From contig JACZWU010000001.1 of NCBI GenBank assembly GCA_022571985.1, positions 611,653 to 675,652 of the forward strand: DNA of 64,000 bases, read 5' to 3'. Shown here piece by piece: positions 46,864-55,345 of this stretch. Origin of the DNA: Candidatus Zixiibacteriota bacterium (GTDB taxonomy: Bacteria; Zixibacteria; MSB-5A5; GN15; FEB-12). Below the pieces are notes generated by a model. The model saw only the letters and a list, made by a program, of their open reading frames with translations, was not told where the DNA came from and made no database searches. Within the stretch, counting starts at the first letter, position 1. Every line of letters begins with the position of its first letter. A program made the translations under genes and the position numbers.

Positions 46864-46913
46864 AAGATTTCTCCTTGAAAGTTATTAAGGTTAATATTAA
46901 AAAATAATTTTGC

Positions 46914-48926
46914 TTACCAATCCAATTGCCAGCTGGTCGAATCAGGTACAGTAATTCTCTTGTGTACAATGGTACCGTCGCTGCGCTCTATTATCAGGTC
47001 GTACTGGGTGGCAGCAGGAACCAGTGAGTCCGAACGAATCAGGTCCAGAAAGAAATAGCCGCTGCTGTCTGAGGTAGTCGTTACCATGAATGGCGATATT
47101 ATAAGATTGCCTGATTGTGCGACACCGGCAGGAAGATAGGCTCTGACCACGGCATCTTTTTCGGGAACAGCGCTGACAGAGTACAAGTAACCGTATACCC
47201 GGCACAGAGCCGGCGAAACAGGAGAGCCCGGGTCAAACTGGTCTCCAAAAACAGTGTCTATTCCGGCACCCGTCACTATCAACGTATCAAAAGTCTGATA
47301 AATATAGCCGGGTGAAGTTGCTATAATTATAAAACTGTCGGCATCAAGATTAAATGTTGCAAGTCCCAGCAGATTTGATTTTCCGGTAGCGATTAAAGCC
47401 GATTGATTGATGTTTCGCACGGCCAGATTCGTGCCGGGAATAACTTGAGAAGTAGTAGAGTCGTAGGTTACTAATTGATATGAATACGCTCCCGAGCCGC
47501 TGCCCAGTCCCGATATTTCTGCGTCAAGATATTTTCCGAATGTCCCGGCAGTTGTATGATTTGACTGTGGTGTATTCCAGACCCAGCCTGATAAAGTTGA
47601 AGAATCCAGTCCCGAAGATCCCTGAACGTAAGTTGAATTATTAAGCGAGTCCCACATACTTCCGGCAGCAACTGCTACATCACTAAAAGGGATATTCCAT
47701 ATCTCTTCTCTGACAGTTCCATCCAAAAGAGCGGCTGTAAGAAAATTTGCCGCGAATTTTGTGGTGGTTAAGCTGTTTGATTTTATGGCGGCGGCATCGA
47801 TAGAGCTGTCAGCCAGATCATTTAATGATTCAACCAGTGAGATTCTGCCCGAACCGGTAGCGTCGCCATCGAAGGCTTCGTTAAGATTTGCAGGAGAAGT
47901 AGTATTCGCCAGGCCGCCCATCGACTTAACATTCATATACTCAGCCGAATCAGCCTTAGCCAACCTACTCGAAACTGCTGCGTCAAGATTAGGAGCCTCA
48001 GATGAAGTAATAGCGCCGGCGGCAATCTCTAAAGCCCCTATAGCATCAGTCTGTATAGAAGTTGCAGTAATGACATCTGCGCCTATTAGACTTACTTTAA
48101 CTCCCGTACTAAAAATAGTCTGGATGAGAGAGTCACCAAAGGACAAAGCTACGGCGTGACCGGCTACGAGTTCATCCCAAACCTCATCAGCCATCTCATC
48201 AGCGGCAGACGTAGCCAACTCGGCACTTCCGATAGCATCCGTAGCAATAGCATCAGCTGTTATTGCTCCCGTAGCAATATCACCCACACCAATAGCATTG
48301 GCCGCTAAATTAGTAACAGTCGTTGCCGTTGTGGCTGTAGTAGTAGTAGTCACTAAGTTGACGGTGGTAGCTGAAAGAGAAACGGTAGCTCCAGGCGTCT
48401 CCACATTATTCCAGTCTATTCCCGCATTGCCCCCAGCTGTTACATCAAGCGTTCTACTTGCTACCGTCGGTGCCAGCCTTGAGCTAATTAACGCATCTAA
48501 GAAAGCCAGATAAACATCAAGGGAATCACCGAGAACTTGAACTGTCCCCCAGTTATCAGTTGGTATACCACCGTCGCCCCACATCACTATATTGATTGTT
48601 AAAGTGTAATCTGCCGGCGTTGGCATACCGTCTATATCTTGAATCTGGTCAACAAACCAATAAGTTGTATCGCCATAGATTTTGCTTGTGTCTATCCCGA
48701 TAGTATTAAAGGGATAGGTGATGTTTCGGGTGTTCAATTGCAAGGCTGTTCCACCATCTAAATAAGTAAATATGTGAACCGAGTCTGGTTTGGTTCTGAT
48801 ACCGGCAGAGTCGAGCGTTATAACCCGCATAGCTATAAATTCATCGGCTTTCTTTATTCCGAGAAAATCAGCACTCGCCCCAATCGGCAACAGCATTATC
48901 ATTGACGCAAATAATATCTTCTTCAT
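46914..48926 (-). CDS. Fibre-like protein with Sec signal peptide and C-terminal carboxypeptidase-regulatory-like domain
   Basis: 670 residues. Signal peptide MKKILFASMIMLLPIGASA. The shaft (about 200-340) is a short-period Ala/Ile/Asp-rich repeat (NAIGVGDIATGAITADAIAT, DAIGSAELAT, DAIGALEIAAGAIT), typical of trimeric phage fibres. Elements such as DEVWDELVAGHA and WNTPQSNHTTAGTFGKYLD recur in phage structural proteins. The C-terminal 110 residues (CRVYGYLYSVSAVPEKDAVV) look like a CarboxypepD-type beta-sandwich. A signal peptide is unusual for a virion fibre. It overlaps the next gene upstream by ATGA. Confidence 0.72.
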   Translation of the reverse strand: MKKILFASMIMLLPIGASADFLGIKKADEFIAMRVITLDSAGIRTKPDSVHIFTYLDGGTALQLNTRNITYPFNTIGIDTSKIYGDTTYWFVDQIQDIDGMPTPADYTLTINIVMWGDGGIPTDNWGTVQVLGDSLDVYLAFLDALISSRLAPTVASRTLDVTAGGNAGIDWNNVETPGATVSLSATTVNLVTTTTTATTATTVTNLAANAIGVGDIATGAITADAIATDAIGSAELATSAADEMADEVWDELVAGHAVALSFGDSLIQTIFSTGVKVSLIGADVITATSIQTDAIGALEIAAGAITSSEAPNLDAAVSSRLAKADSAEYMNVKSMGGLANTTSPANLNEAFDGDATGSGRISLVESLNDLADSSIDAAAIKSNSLTTTKFAANFLTAALLDGTVREEIWNIPFSDVAVAAGSMWDSLNNSTYVQGSSGLDSSTLSGWVWNTPQSNHTTAGTFGKYLDAEISGLGSGSGAYSYQLVTYDSTTSQVIPGTNLAVRNINQSALIATGKSNLLGLATFNLDADSFIIIATSPGYIYQTFDTLIVTGAGIDTVFGDQFDPGSPVSPALCRVYGYLYSVSAVPEKDAVVRAYLPAGVAQSGNLIISPFMVTTTSDSSGYFFLDLIRSDSLVPAATQYDLIIERSDGTIVHKRITVPDSTSWQLDW

Positions 48927-50062
48927 TTATCTATCCTCGCATATGCGACATTCTCCGTATTGTTATTTCCCATTTGAATTTTTCTCCTGCGACTTTTCAC
49001 CTCACCGCTCGATTCTGTCCAGCATACTTTTATTTGAATATGGTCAATAAAGATATCCGCAGTGTTGGTGTTGTTCGGATTCACGAAGACTCCAAAGGTT
49101 GCAGCATTTACTTCCGCAACTGTCCAGGTAGTACCCCAAAGGACGTCAGTTGTACCCCTGACTTCGATATAAGCATCGGTGTTTTTGTCAAGGGTGACTG
49201 TTACTACATCCCCAACTTCTGAAGTTCCGTTTTTTGTAAGTGCGACATCAATCTTTCTGCTGGCAGCTGCGCCAGCGGTGCCATATCCCTCAACTCTGAC
49301 GACAATAGAATCAATTGTTATTCCCGTTGGAGCACCGATACTGAAGGTTTCCGCCTCAAGGTCAACTTGTGTAGATTGGTTGTCTAAAGCCCTTTGGTCA
49401 TCACTAAGAAATATCGAATCCTCTTTACTCCAGGTAGCTCCATCAGTACCGGTGGCGGGGTCTTGCCAATTACACGAAGCCGCCTCAGTCCAGTGAACTA
49501 CTGCGTACATCTTAACGACTCTGGGGTCATCACCGGCAGAAACCCATATCAACTGAACATCGAGATTGTCAATGTTTGTCTTTGTCCAGGTACCAGAACA
49601 AGCCCCCGCGGAAGTAGGTGGACTAACGTAAGCATCAAAAACATAGTCTGTTAGGACTGCCGACATATCTATTGTGTTGCCATCACAATAATTGCTGGCT
49701 CCGTTGAATATCCGTGCTTTTATTGACGCAGAACTGATACCTATATTCTTTCGTGCTCTTATATGAATCATCACAGAGTCAATAATGGCATCAGCTGGTA
49801 TGGTTGTGTTGTCCGCCATTGAGAGCTTCTCCGAACCGGGTGAATCATCCCAAATATAGGTGCCATCATCAGTATCTGAGGTTGCGGCGTGTTTAGTTGT
49901 ACCGACAAGCTGCCAGTCATTAGGAGTCGGATCACCATCGGGGTCTAAGGTTTCAGTACCGGCCCATACGTTTGCAGCCAAAATAAATAGCAGCGGAAAA
50001 CAAATTACTGATATATAGTTCTGGTGATTTCGTGGTCTGGTTGATTGTTTTGCAGATATCAT
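48923..50062 (-). CDS. Phage-structural-like beta protein with Sec signal peptide
   Basis: 379 residues. The N-terminus is a long signal peptide (hydrophobic core ISVICFPLLFILAANVWAG). The mature protein begins TETLDPDGDPTPNDWQLVGT and contains two similar beta-sandwich halves (IIDSVMIHIRARKNIG..., ITIDSIVVRVEGYGTAG...), each leading to a strand such as YAVVHWTEA or HIQIKVCWTES. This resembles repeat-bearing structural proteins of environmental phages. It is linked by 4-bp overlaps to the genes on both sides. Function unknown; possibly receptor binding or surface display. Confidence 0.65.
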   Translation of the reverse strand: MISAKQSTRPRNHQNYISVICFPLLFILAANVWAGTETLDPDGDPTPNDWQLVGTTKHAATSDTDDGTYIWDDSPGSEKLSMADNTTIPADAIIDSVMIHIRARKNIGISSASIKARIFNGASNYCDGNTIDMSAVLTDYVFDAYVSPPTSAGACSGTWTKTNIDNLDVQLIWVSAGDDPRVVKMYAVVHWTEAASCNWQDPATGTDGATWSKEDSIFLSDDQRALDNQSTQVDLEAETFSIGAPTGITIDSIVVRVEGYGTAGAAASRKIDVALTKNGTSEVGDVVTVTLDKNTDAYIEVRGTTDVLWGTTWTVAEVNAATFGVFVNPNNTNTADIFIDHIQIKVCWTESSGEVKSRRRKIQMGNNNTENVAYARIDK

Positions 50063-50355
50063 GGTTTGTTGGAGCTGCTTCTTTCTTTTGCATTTGAATG
50101 TGAAGTTTCAGACTTAAGGGCAGCGCGTCTTATTTTTGAGAGCATCGCCCAAAACTTCTGCTGGTCCTCCCCTTTTGGAGCCAGTTTGTTTCTAAGTTCA
50201 ATCATTTTTATTAAGTCTCCCGGTTTAAGTTTTATTTCTTCGTCGTTTATGAGTCTTTTGTAATATCGTTTTATAAAATCATCCAGAATTGCCAGACTTG
50301 CAGTCGGGGCGTATGATTCGATTGTCTTACCCGGCATTTCATTCGCCCAGCTCAA
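50059..50355 (-). CDS. Small hypothetical protein of the phage-like module
   Basis: 98 residues, mostly helical and basic (ASLAILDDFIKRYYKRLIND, GDLIKMIELRNKLAPKGE), with a Ser/Lys-rich tail. No family recognised. It overlaps the gene upstream by 17 bp and the gene downstream by 4 bp, which supports it being translated as part of the module. Confidence 0.6.
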   Translation of the reverse strand: MSWANEMPGKTIESYAPTASLAILDDFIKRYYKRLINDEEIKLKPGDLIKMIELRNKLAPKGEDQQKFWAMLSKIRRAALKSETSHSNAKERSSSNKP

Positions 50356-50713
50356 TGATTATGAGATCTGTGGTGACCGGTTTATTGGATTTGGAGTCGC
50401 GGGCAATCTTAAAACCTGTAGAGGTTTCCATGCCGACCATAAAGACCTGTCGGTCACTCAAAGGACGGGCTATTACCAAGGCTTTGGTAATATTGGCCGG
50501 AAGTGAGTTGCCGCGTCGGTCGGTAAGTCCGGCAAAGGTGACCGACTGCGATGAATCGCCGACAGAGACTGAGCCAAAAGCTATAGACCTGGTCGAATCG
50601 ACCTGTTCTAAGTTTAAGTATTCTATTTCTCCGAGGTTCTGGACTCCCCAGACATTGAAGTTGGGAATGTGCCATATTCTGTGTGACGTTAATTGTACTA
50701 AGCCGTTGTTCAT
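50339..50713 (-). CDS. Hypothetical beta-rich phage structural protein
   Basis: 124 residues predicted all-beta (STRSIAFGSVSVGDSSQSVT; DRQVFMVGMETSTGFKIARD), with no signal peptide. Its position between the gp6-like connector and the fibre-like genes is where head-completion or tail-terminator proteins usually lie, but the sequence alone does not show this. It overlaps the following small gene. Confidence 0.55.
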   Translation of the reverse strand: MNNGLVQLTSHRIWHIPNFNVWGVQNLGEIEYLNLEQVDSTRSIAFGSVSVGDSSQSVTFAGLTDRRGNSLPANITKALVIARPLSDRQVFMVGMETSTGFKIARDSKSNKPVTTDLIIIELGE

Positions 50714-50722
50714 CTATTGCCT

Positions 50723-51535
50723 CTAACTGTGTACGGGCGCCGAAGCGCTGTTAAATGGTGGGCGAAATGATTTTAGTAAACTGTCTGCCTGGCCGCCGTA
50801 ACTTTCGACTAATTTCAGCCAGGCCGCGGCCACTCTGTCATGACCTCGAAGCGACGACAACTCTCTGGCGGCCGACGAACGGCTGATAATTTCCAGGGCA
50901 CGGTAAGTTGCTGCTGCCTGAAGGGCAGGCTCTATACCGAATTGCCGGTCCGGGTCGACTGTCTTTTCTATCAGACCATTGGACTCATCAACTGCGTTTT
51001 GAAGAAGTTCTTCGGTGTAACTTTGATAGACGGGAGTGTAGTCAAGATAGACTGACTCACCGGCTGTTATCGTACCGGCGGCGATTCTTTTCAGACTGCC
51101 TTTTTCTGAGTCGAGGGAATAGTCCACGCCTTTGGTATATGAGATATAATTGGCGTACCAGATCAGTATCGTCTGTCCGGCGCTGAGCGCTCCGCCGCTC
51201 TTGATAGTGAACGTACCGGCGTCATAGTCGATAATGTAATCAATATTTTCTATGTAAATCGTACCTAATGAACTGTCCGAGGCCGCCACTACCGAGCCGC
51301 GGAATATAAGACTGTCTGGTAAAGTAGTAGCTGGATCTCCGAGAGTAACTGACTGACGAATCAGATCGTTAGTCTGCTTTGACTTGACTTTGAAATCTAA
51401 ACTGCTGACAGTTCCTCCAAAGAAGGTGACAGCAGCGGTATTCTCAAGAACAACCAGCTGGTCTGTTATTCTGTCCTGTACCGGAAACACAGAGGTTAAA
51501 TGCTGTTTTACTTTTTCAACGCTGGTGTACAACAT
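50723..51535 (-). CDS. gp6-like head-tail connector (adaptor) protein with beta insertion
   Basis: 270 residues. The N-terminal segment MLYTSVEKVKQHLTSVFPVQ and the C-terminal helices (ALQAAATYRALEIISRSSAA, VAAAWLKLVESYGGQADSLL) resemble adaptor proteins that sit under the portal. Between them is a strand-rich insertion (about 90-180: YIIDYDAGTFTIKSGGALSA, VDYSLDSEKGSLKRIAAGTI) common in phage structural proteins. It lies 4 bp after the propeller protein gene. The assignment rests on layout and position. Confidence 0.6.
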   Translation of the reverse strand: MLYTSVEKVKQHLTSVFPVQDRITDQLVVLENTAAVTFFGGTVSSLDFKVKSKQTNDLIRQSVTLGDPATTLPDSLIFRGSVVAASDSSLGTIYIENIDYIIDYDAGTFTIKSGGALSAGQTILIWYANYISYTKGVDYSLDSEKGSLKRIAAGTITAGESVYLDYTPVYQSYTEELLQNAVDESNGLIEKTVDPDRQFGIEPALQAAATYRALEIISRSSAARELSSLRGHDRVAAAWLKLVESYGGQADSLLKSFRPPFNSASAPVHS

Positions 51536-51538
51536 CGT

Positions 51539-52957
51539 TTATCTCCTGACACTTAACGCTAAAAGATTGGAAATTGCGGTAATCTGGCTTCCGACCGGCG
51601 CAGTTGTAAAAGCTGTGTTGACTTTGAGCCTGACCCAGAACAGGACGCTGCTGTTGACCGAGTTTAGCTGCCAGTCTGAAGGCACGCTTTCGAAATCTGT
51701 CCAGAGAATCAATTCTTCGTCTGCTGCGTTTAAATTGAAATTCCCGCTTATGGGCGTGAACGCTTTCCAGACGGTACCGTCCCAATAGCTGTAGCTGACG
51801 GTGCCCCCCACTCCGGCAGATGACAGAATGAAACGCAGGAACCGAAACTTGCCGTTCATGCCCAGGTAGATTTCGTCACCAATCGTTTTTGCCAGGGCGC
51901 TGGTGGAGGGATGAAAAACATCGGCGCTGGTGCTGCTGGCAGCTGCAGTAGTCAGGTCTGAAAAAGTCGTCGAAACAGCATCGTAAAGAATAACTTTGTC
52001 GATAATGTCGGCTCGAGAATCTAAGGCAGCTGGTGTTGAAAAAATGCCGGATTGACGGTTAGTTTGTTTGGCAATAAACTGCCCACCGGCAAACTGCTGC
52101 AGATAAGTAATGACCGGTACATTTACATTGTCAAAAAATATAATTTGCGGGAACAGACCGCCGGAGCCGTCAAGAGTCACGGAACTGCCCCAGTTGCTGC
52201 CGTCGTATTCGCGATAAAGTAACTGGTCGTTGTCATAGACGACGCCCAGCAAACCTTCGCTGGAAACAGCGATGTCGAACTGGTCGTCGAAATTACCGGT
52301 AGAGGCCAGGTTGTAGGGAGTGGTCCAGCTGCCTGATGATATTGGTCGCTGGCTGAACCACAGGTCAGTAGCATTGCCTGTGTAGACAATAAATAGATCG
52401 TTGGGACCAATCACAAATTTTGCCCAGGCCGAAGTATGGCCGGTGGAAATGCTGTCACCGGCGTCGCCGGCGCCTCCCCCCCAGATGGCGCCGTCATCGA
52501 CTGATGATTTGGCATAGATGTAGTGAAGCGCGCCGTTCTTGCGGGTATAACAAACCCAGATTTTGCCGCCGGTTTCTATATCGACTGTCGGATAGTATGA
52601 AGGATTGCCGTTGAAGATAGTAACTTTGCTGCCGACCGCCCAGGTTCCTGAAGAGAAAGTAAGCTTTTTGGTAACAAGATACTCTGTCGTAATTTCGGTG
52701 TAGACGATATGAATATTACCGCTTGAATCGATCGCTGCCGAGAAGGCGTCATCGACTGCGTCAGTGGCAATCGTAATCGGCGCTGACCAGATTGAATAAG
52801 GAGAGTCGGCGTAATATAGTTTTATTTCTCCGGCGGCGGTTTGAATGAGAGCCGCTGTTCTGCCGGCATAAGCGCCTGAAGGAACTTTGAGCAGCAGCCT
52901 GCTGCCGGGCAGGCTCAAAGCGTTTTGGGTAGTCGATTCTGTAATTTTCTTTTGCAT
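51539..52957 (-). CDS. BNR/sialidase-like beta-propeller structural protein
   Basis: 472 residues with no signal peptide. From about 20 to 300 there are six propeller-like blades (AAIDSSGNIHIVYTEITTEY; FVIGPNDLFIVYTGNATDLW; IAVSSEGLLGVVYDNDQLLY). The C-terminal 130 residues form a beta domain seen in phage proteins (FRFLRFILSSAGVGGTVSYS, then WVRLKVNTAFTTAPVGSQIT). Likely a capsid or connector appendage; no sialidase active-site Arg triad was confirmed. Encoded between capsid and connector genes. Confidence 0.62.
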   Translation of the reverse strand: MQKKITESTTQNALSLPGSRLLLKVPSGAYAGRTAALIQTAAGEIKLYYADSPYSIWSAPITIATDAVDDAFSAAIDSSGNIHIVYTEITTEYLVTKKLTFSSGTWAVGSKVTIFNGNPSYYPTVDIETGGKIWVCYTRKNGALHYIYAKSSVDDGAIWGGGAGDAGDSISTGHTSAWAKFVIGPNDLFIVYTGNATDLWFSQRPISSGSWTTPYNLASTGNFDDQFDIAVSSEGLLGVVYDNDQLLYREYDGSNWGSSVTLDGSGGLFPQIIFFDNVNVPVITYLQQFAGGQFIAKQTNRQSGIFSTPAALDSRADIIDKVILYDAVSTTFSDLTTAAASSTSADVFHPSTSALAKTIGDEIYLGMNGKFRFLRFILSSAGVGGTVSYSYWDGTVWKAFTPISGNFNLNAADEELILWTDFESVPSDWQLNSVNSSVLFWVRLKVNTAFTTAPVGSQITAISNLLALSVRR

Positions 52958-52979
52958 TTTGTTCGCTTTTTTTGGTAAT

Positions 52980-53002
52980 AGGCCCGCCCAGAGGACGGGC
53001 CT
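52980..53002. terminator. GC-rich hairpin after the capsid gene, no clear T-run
   Basis: AGGCCCG (52980-52986) pairs perfectly with CGGGCCT (52996-53002). It lies just after the capsid-protein stop on the minus strand. Without a U-tract it may be a partial terminator or an mRNA-stabilising stem that keeps capsid transcript levels high. Confidence 0.45.
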
Positions 53003-53009
53003 AAAACCG

Positions 53010-54113
53010 TTAGGTCCAGACGGTGTCCATTACAACTGAGGCTTCTTTGATGACTTTAGCATAGGCGACAGATTCTGTGATAACTGCTTCTTCAAAGCGC
53101 TGTTCAATCACTTTGTCATACTCCACTATGAGAGGCTGGGTGATGACTTCTTCTATCGCAAAGCGGCTGTCAAGTCCGATTACCAAATCGCTGGCAACAT
53201 CGTCGGAGCGAATCAAGGTCGAGCCGAGCGGTGTCAGCAGTTCGCCGGTTTTCTGAAAGCGGTTTCCTGCCAGCGGGTCCTTGAACTCCGCCAGTGTCAA
53301 AATCGTCTTGAGCTGATCGATATGGCAGACGATCGTGTTCATCTCAAACGGTGAGAATTGTGACCAGAGCGTTATGATATCATCATAGTCCAGCGTGGCG
53401 CTGACCGCTGTATTTACAGTTGTGGCAGCATTACTGTTGCCATCGCCGTTTATAATAGTATCAACAACCATGGCCATTTTGTCGGTTTGCAACTGGAAGC
53501 CGATATACCAGAGCAAGACCCTGAACTGCGAGGTTGTGCGATAGCGCAGCGCCTTGTAGCTGGCCTTGAGCGCCAGTCCATAGTCAGAAACATTTACAGC
53601 ATGGTTCTGCTCGGTAACTAACATCTGCGGCACATCAGCGCCTTCGGCTACCGGCCGGAGCGAAAACTTGGAGCTGTCGCCGGTATCTATGAAGAACGGG
53701 GTGTAGCTGTTTGAGGCAATGTTGGTCGTATTGGCTATCAGTTTAGAAAGTTCCGGACGCATAGATTGTCCGCGCCTGATCTCTCTGAGCATAAACTCAG
53801 GCAGCAGCGTTGGCGCACTCTGGAAAAACTGTTCGACGGTGGTAGGTGTTCTGCCGGACAAGCGAATACCGGCTAAAGCTAATTGTCTTTCAAAAGCATC
53901 CAGCGGGCAGGCCTGGGGTGACGGATCGTATTCATCACATTCCAGAAGCTCGGAAAGCGACATGCCTCTTGCCTCGGCTTCGTTATAAAGCTCTTTTTCA
54001 ACTTTTAAAGAGGCGGCGCGTGAAAGGTCGACGCCCCCATAATGCGATTTCTCGCCTGACTGACTGTTTAATCTTTCAATCGCTGCTGAATTCAAAAAAT
54101 CATTAAATTCCAT
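53010..54113 (-). CDS. HK97-like major capsid protein (predicted)
   Basis: 367 residues with a strong GGGAG ribosome site. The N-terminal ~110 residues are helical and may be a scaffolding delta-domain. Then follow segments in the HK97-fold order: KLIANTTNIASNSYTPFFID, a VSDYGLALKASYKALRYRTT strand, an RVLLWYIGFQLQTDKMAMVV spine-like helix with VVDTIINGDG (typical of capsid proteins), and a late beta region around SDLVIGLDSRFAIEEV. It sits between decoration and connector genes and is followed by a hairpin. Fold assignment is by pattern, not by search. Confidence 0.78.
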   Translation of the reverse strand: MEFNDFLNSAAIERLNSQSGEKSHYGGVDLSRAASLKVEKELYNEAEARGMSLSELLECDEYDPSPQACPLDAFERQLALAGIRLSGRTPTTVEQFFQSAPTLLPEFMLREIRRGQSMRPELSKLIANTTNIASNSYTPFFIDTGDSSKFSLRPVAEGADVPQMLVTEQNHAVNVSDYGLALKASYKALRYRTTSQFRVLLWYIGFQLQTDKMAMVVDTIINGDGNSNAATTVNTAVSATLDYDDIITLWSQFSPFEMNTIVCHIDQLKTILTLAEFKDPLAGNRFQKTGELLTPLGSTLIRSDDVASDLVIGLDSRFAIEEVITQPLIVEYDKVIEQRFEEAVITESVAYAKVIKEASVVMDTVWT

Positions 54114-54124
54114 TCTTATCTCCC

Positions 54125-54544
54125 TTAGTTAAGCAAAATCATGCAATCGGTGGTGCCATTGACAGAAAGTACCGTGCCGCGGGCGATATTACCGCCGGCG
54201 GGGTCCGAGGCCACTGTCGGTGCCTGTTTAATTTTGGCTCCGGTGGCACCCACCACCCGGTTGCCAATTACAGGATTAGTTGTACCGATGGCCAGACGGC
54301 AGATGCCGCCTACCTGAACTGTAGCCAGGCGGTCGCCGTCGTCATTATCGGTTAGTGTAAGACCTACCAACTTGCCCAATAGTAAACCGCCGTCGGTTAT
54401 CGGTCCGGTTTCTCCATCAGCCGAAAGAGTAACCGGCTCGCCAAGGTTGGCATCCTTGAGGTCATCGACGCTGCTGGTCTGCTTGATGGTGAATGTCACC
54501 AGAACCGGCGCTATGACATCTAAATCTTGTTTGCGTACGTTCAT
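54125..54544 (-). CDS. Capsid decoration-like protein
   Basis: 139 residues, small and beta-rich with many Gly, Thr and Val (NLGEPVTLSADGETGPITDG; LATVQVGGICRLAIGT; IKQAPTVASDPAGG). Proteins of this kind placed directly before the capsid gene in the transcript are usually capsid cement or decoration proteins. GGAG precedes the ATG. It is 11 bp from the capsid gene. Confidence 0.6.
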   Translation of the reverse strand: MNVRKQDLDVIAPVLVTFTIKQTSSVDDLKDANLGEPVTLSADGETGPITDGGLLLGKLVGLTLTDNDDGDRLATVQVGGICRLAIGTTNPVIGNRVVGATGAKIKQAPTVASDPAGGNIARGTVLSVNGTTDCMILLN

Positions 54545-54581
54545 CTAATACTCCTGAAAAATGTTGAATTCTATTTAAGGC

Positions 54582-54621
54582 CGGGACAAGCTGTCCCGCT
54601 TGGGCCGGGACTTTGCGTCCC
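54582..54621. repeat. Two GGGAC hairpins between small head genes
   Basis: CGGGACA (54582-54588) pairs with TGTCCCG (54592-54598), and GGGAC (54607-54611) with GTCCC (54617-54621). The two stems are 8 bp apart in an otherwise compact operon. They are probably mRNA-level elements or an inserted small repeat. Confidence 0.45.
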
Positions 54622-54627
54622 TCTATA

Positions 54628-55041
54628 TTATTTGTAATCTTTTGTCTCTTTCAGCCCTGTAAAATTATTGTTTGAAACAGGCGGTAATCCGAAAGTCGTT
54701 GGAAAAGCTATTCTGAATCTGTGGGAAGTTTTCCGGTATTGCTCTATGAGTTCCGCTGCACTTAAGCTTTCCAGATCTTCCAGATAAGCCAGAACTTTTT
54801 CGGTCGAGCCCGAACTTCTTTCAACTATCGTCACCGCTTTAACCATACCGGCAATGCGGTTAAGATAATCTTCGCGCATCAGCTTCAGCTCTGCTTGTAG
54901 TTCGCATGAATCAGCCAGACTAACTTTTAACTCCTGCAGCCAGTCAGCAAGTTTGTCAAAATCTATTTCGGACAGTTTGTCGCCTGAGAGGCTGCTTAAA
55001 AGTTCGTCTAAATACTGCTGACCAGAATTATGGTTTGTCAA
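54628..55041 (-). CDS. Hypothetical helical protein of the phage-like module
   Basis: 137 residues, mostly helical and acidic (YLDELLSSLSGDKLSEIDFD; ELQAELKLMREDYLNRIAGM), ending with a Pro/Asn-rich tail. It may be a scaffolding-type protein since it is encoded between protease and capsid, but that is only position-based. It overlaps the upstream membrane-protein gene by 14 bp. Confidence 0.6.
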   Translation of the reverse strand: MTNHNSGQQYLDELLSSLSGDKLSEIDFDKLADWLQELKVSLADSCELQAELKLMREDYLNRIAGMVKAVTIVERSSGSTEKVLAYLEDLESLSAAELIEQYRKTSHRFRIAFPTTFGLPPVSNNNFTGLKETKDYK

Positions 55042-55342
55042 TTTTCTCTCCTGTAATTTCGCTCAGGTGATATTCAATCCGGGCGAGTCTTGTTTCCAAG
55101 CCTGTTGAAAATTTATAGAACTGCTCTTTACTTAAGACAGTCTCTCTTAGAATCACCTCAATATTGTTAAGTTTTTTGTCGAGCTGCTCTACTATGGCTG
55201 ACTCGGCCTTGGCTGCCAGCTCTATGCGCAGCGACTGAATCGTCAGAAAATAAGCGGCAGCTATGCCAAAAATCATGGCCACTAAGCGCAGCAGTGTGGC
55301 TGTGATTTTGAGACCGCTTTCTTTGTTTACTGATTCAGCCAT
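55028..55342 (-). CDS. Small single-span membrane protein with coiled coil
   Basis: 104 residues: one membrane span at about 14-33 (LLRLVAMIFGIAAAYFLTIQ), then a coiled-coil helix (AIVEQLDKKLNNIEVILRET, LETRLARIEYHLSEI). A membrane protein encoded between prohead protease and capsid genes is unusual. It could be a spanin- or holin-like protein or an anchor for assembly at the membrane. It is 3 bp after the protease gene. Confidence 0.62.
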   Translation of the reverse strand: MAESVNKESGLKITATLLRLVAMIFGIAAAYFLTIQSLRIELAAKAESAIVEQLDKKLNNIEVILRETVLSKEQFYKFSTGLETRLARIEYHLSEITGEKIDKP

Positions 55343-55345
55343 TGT

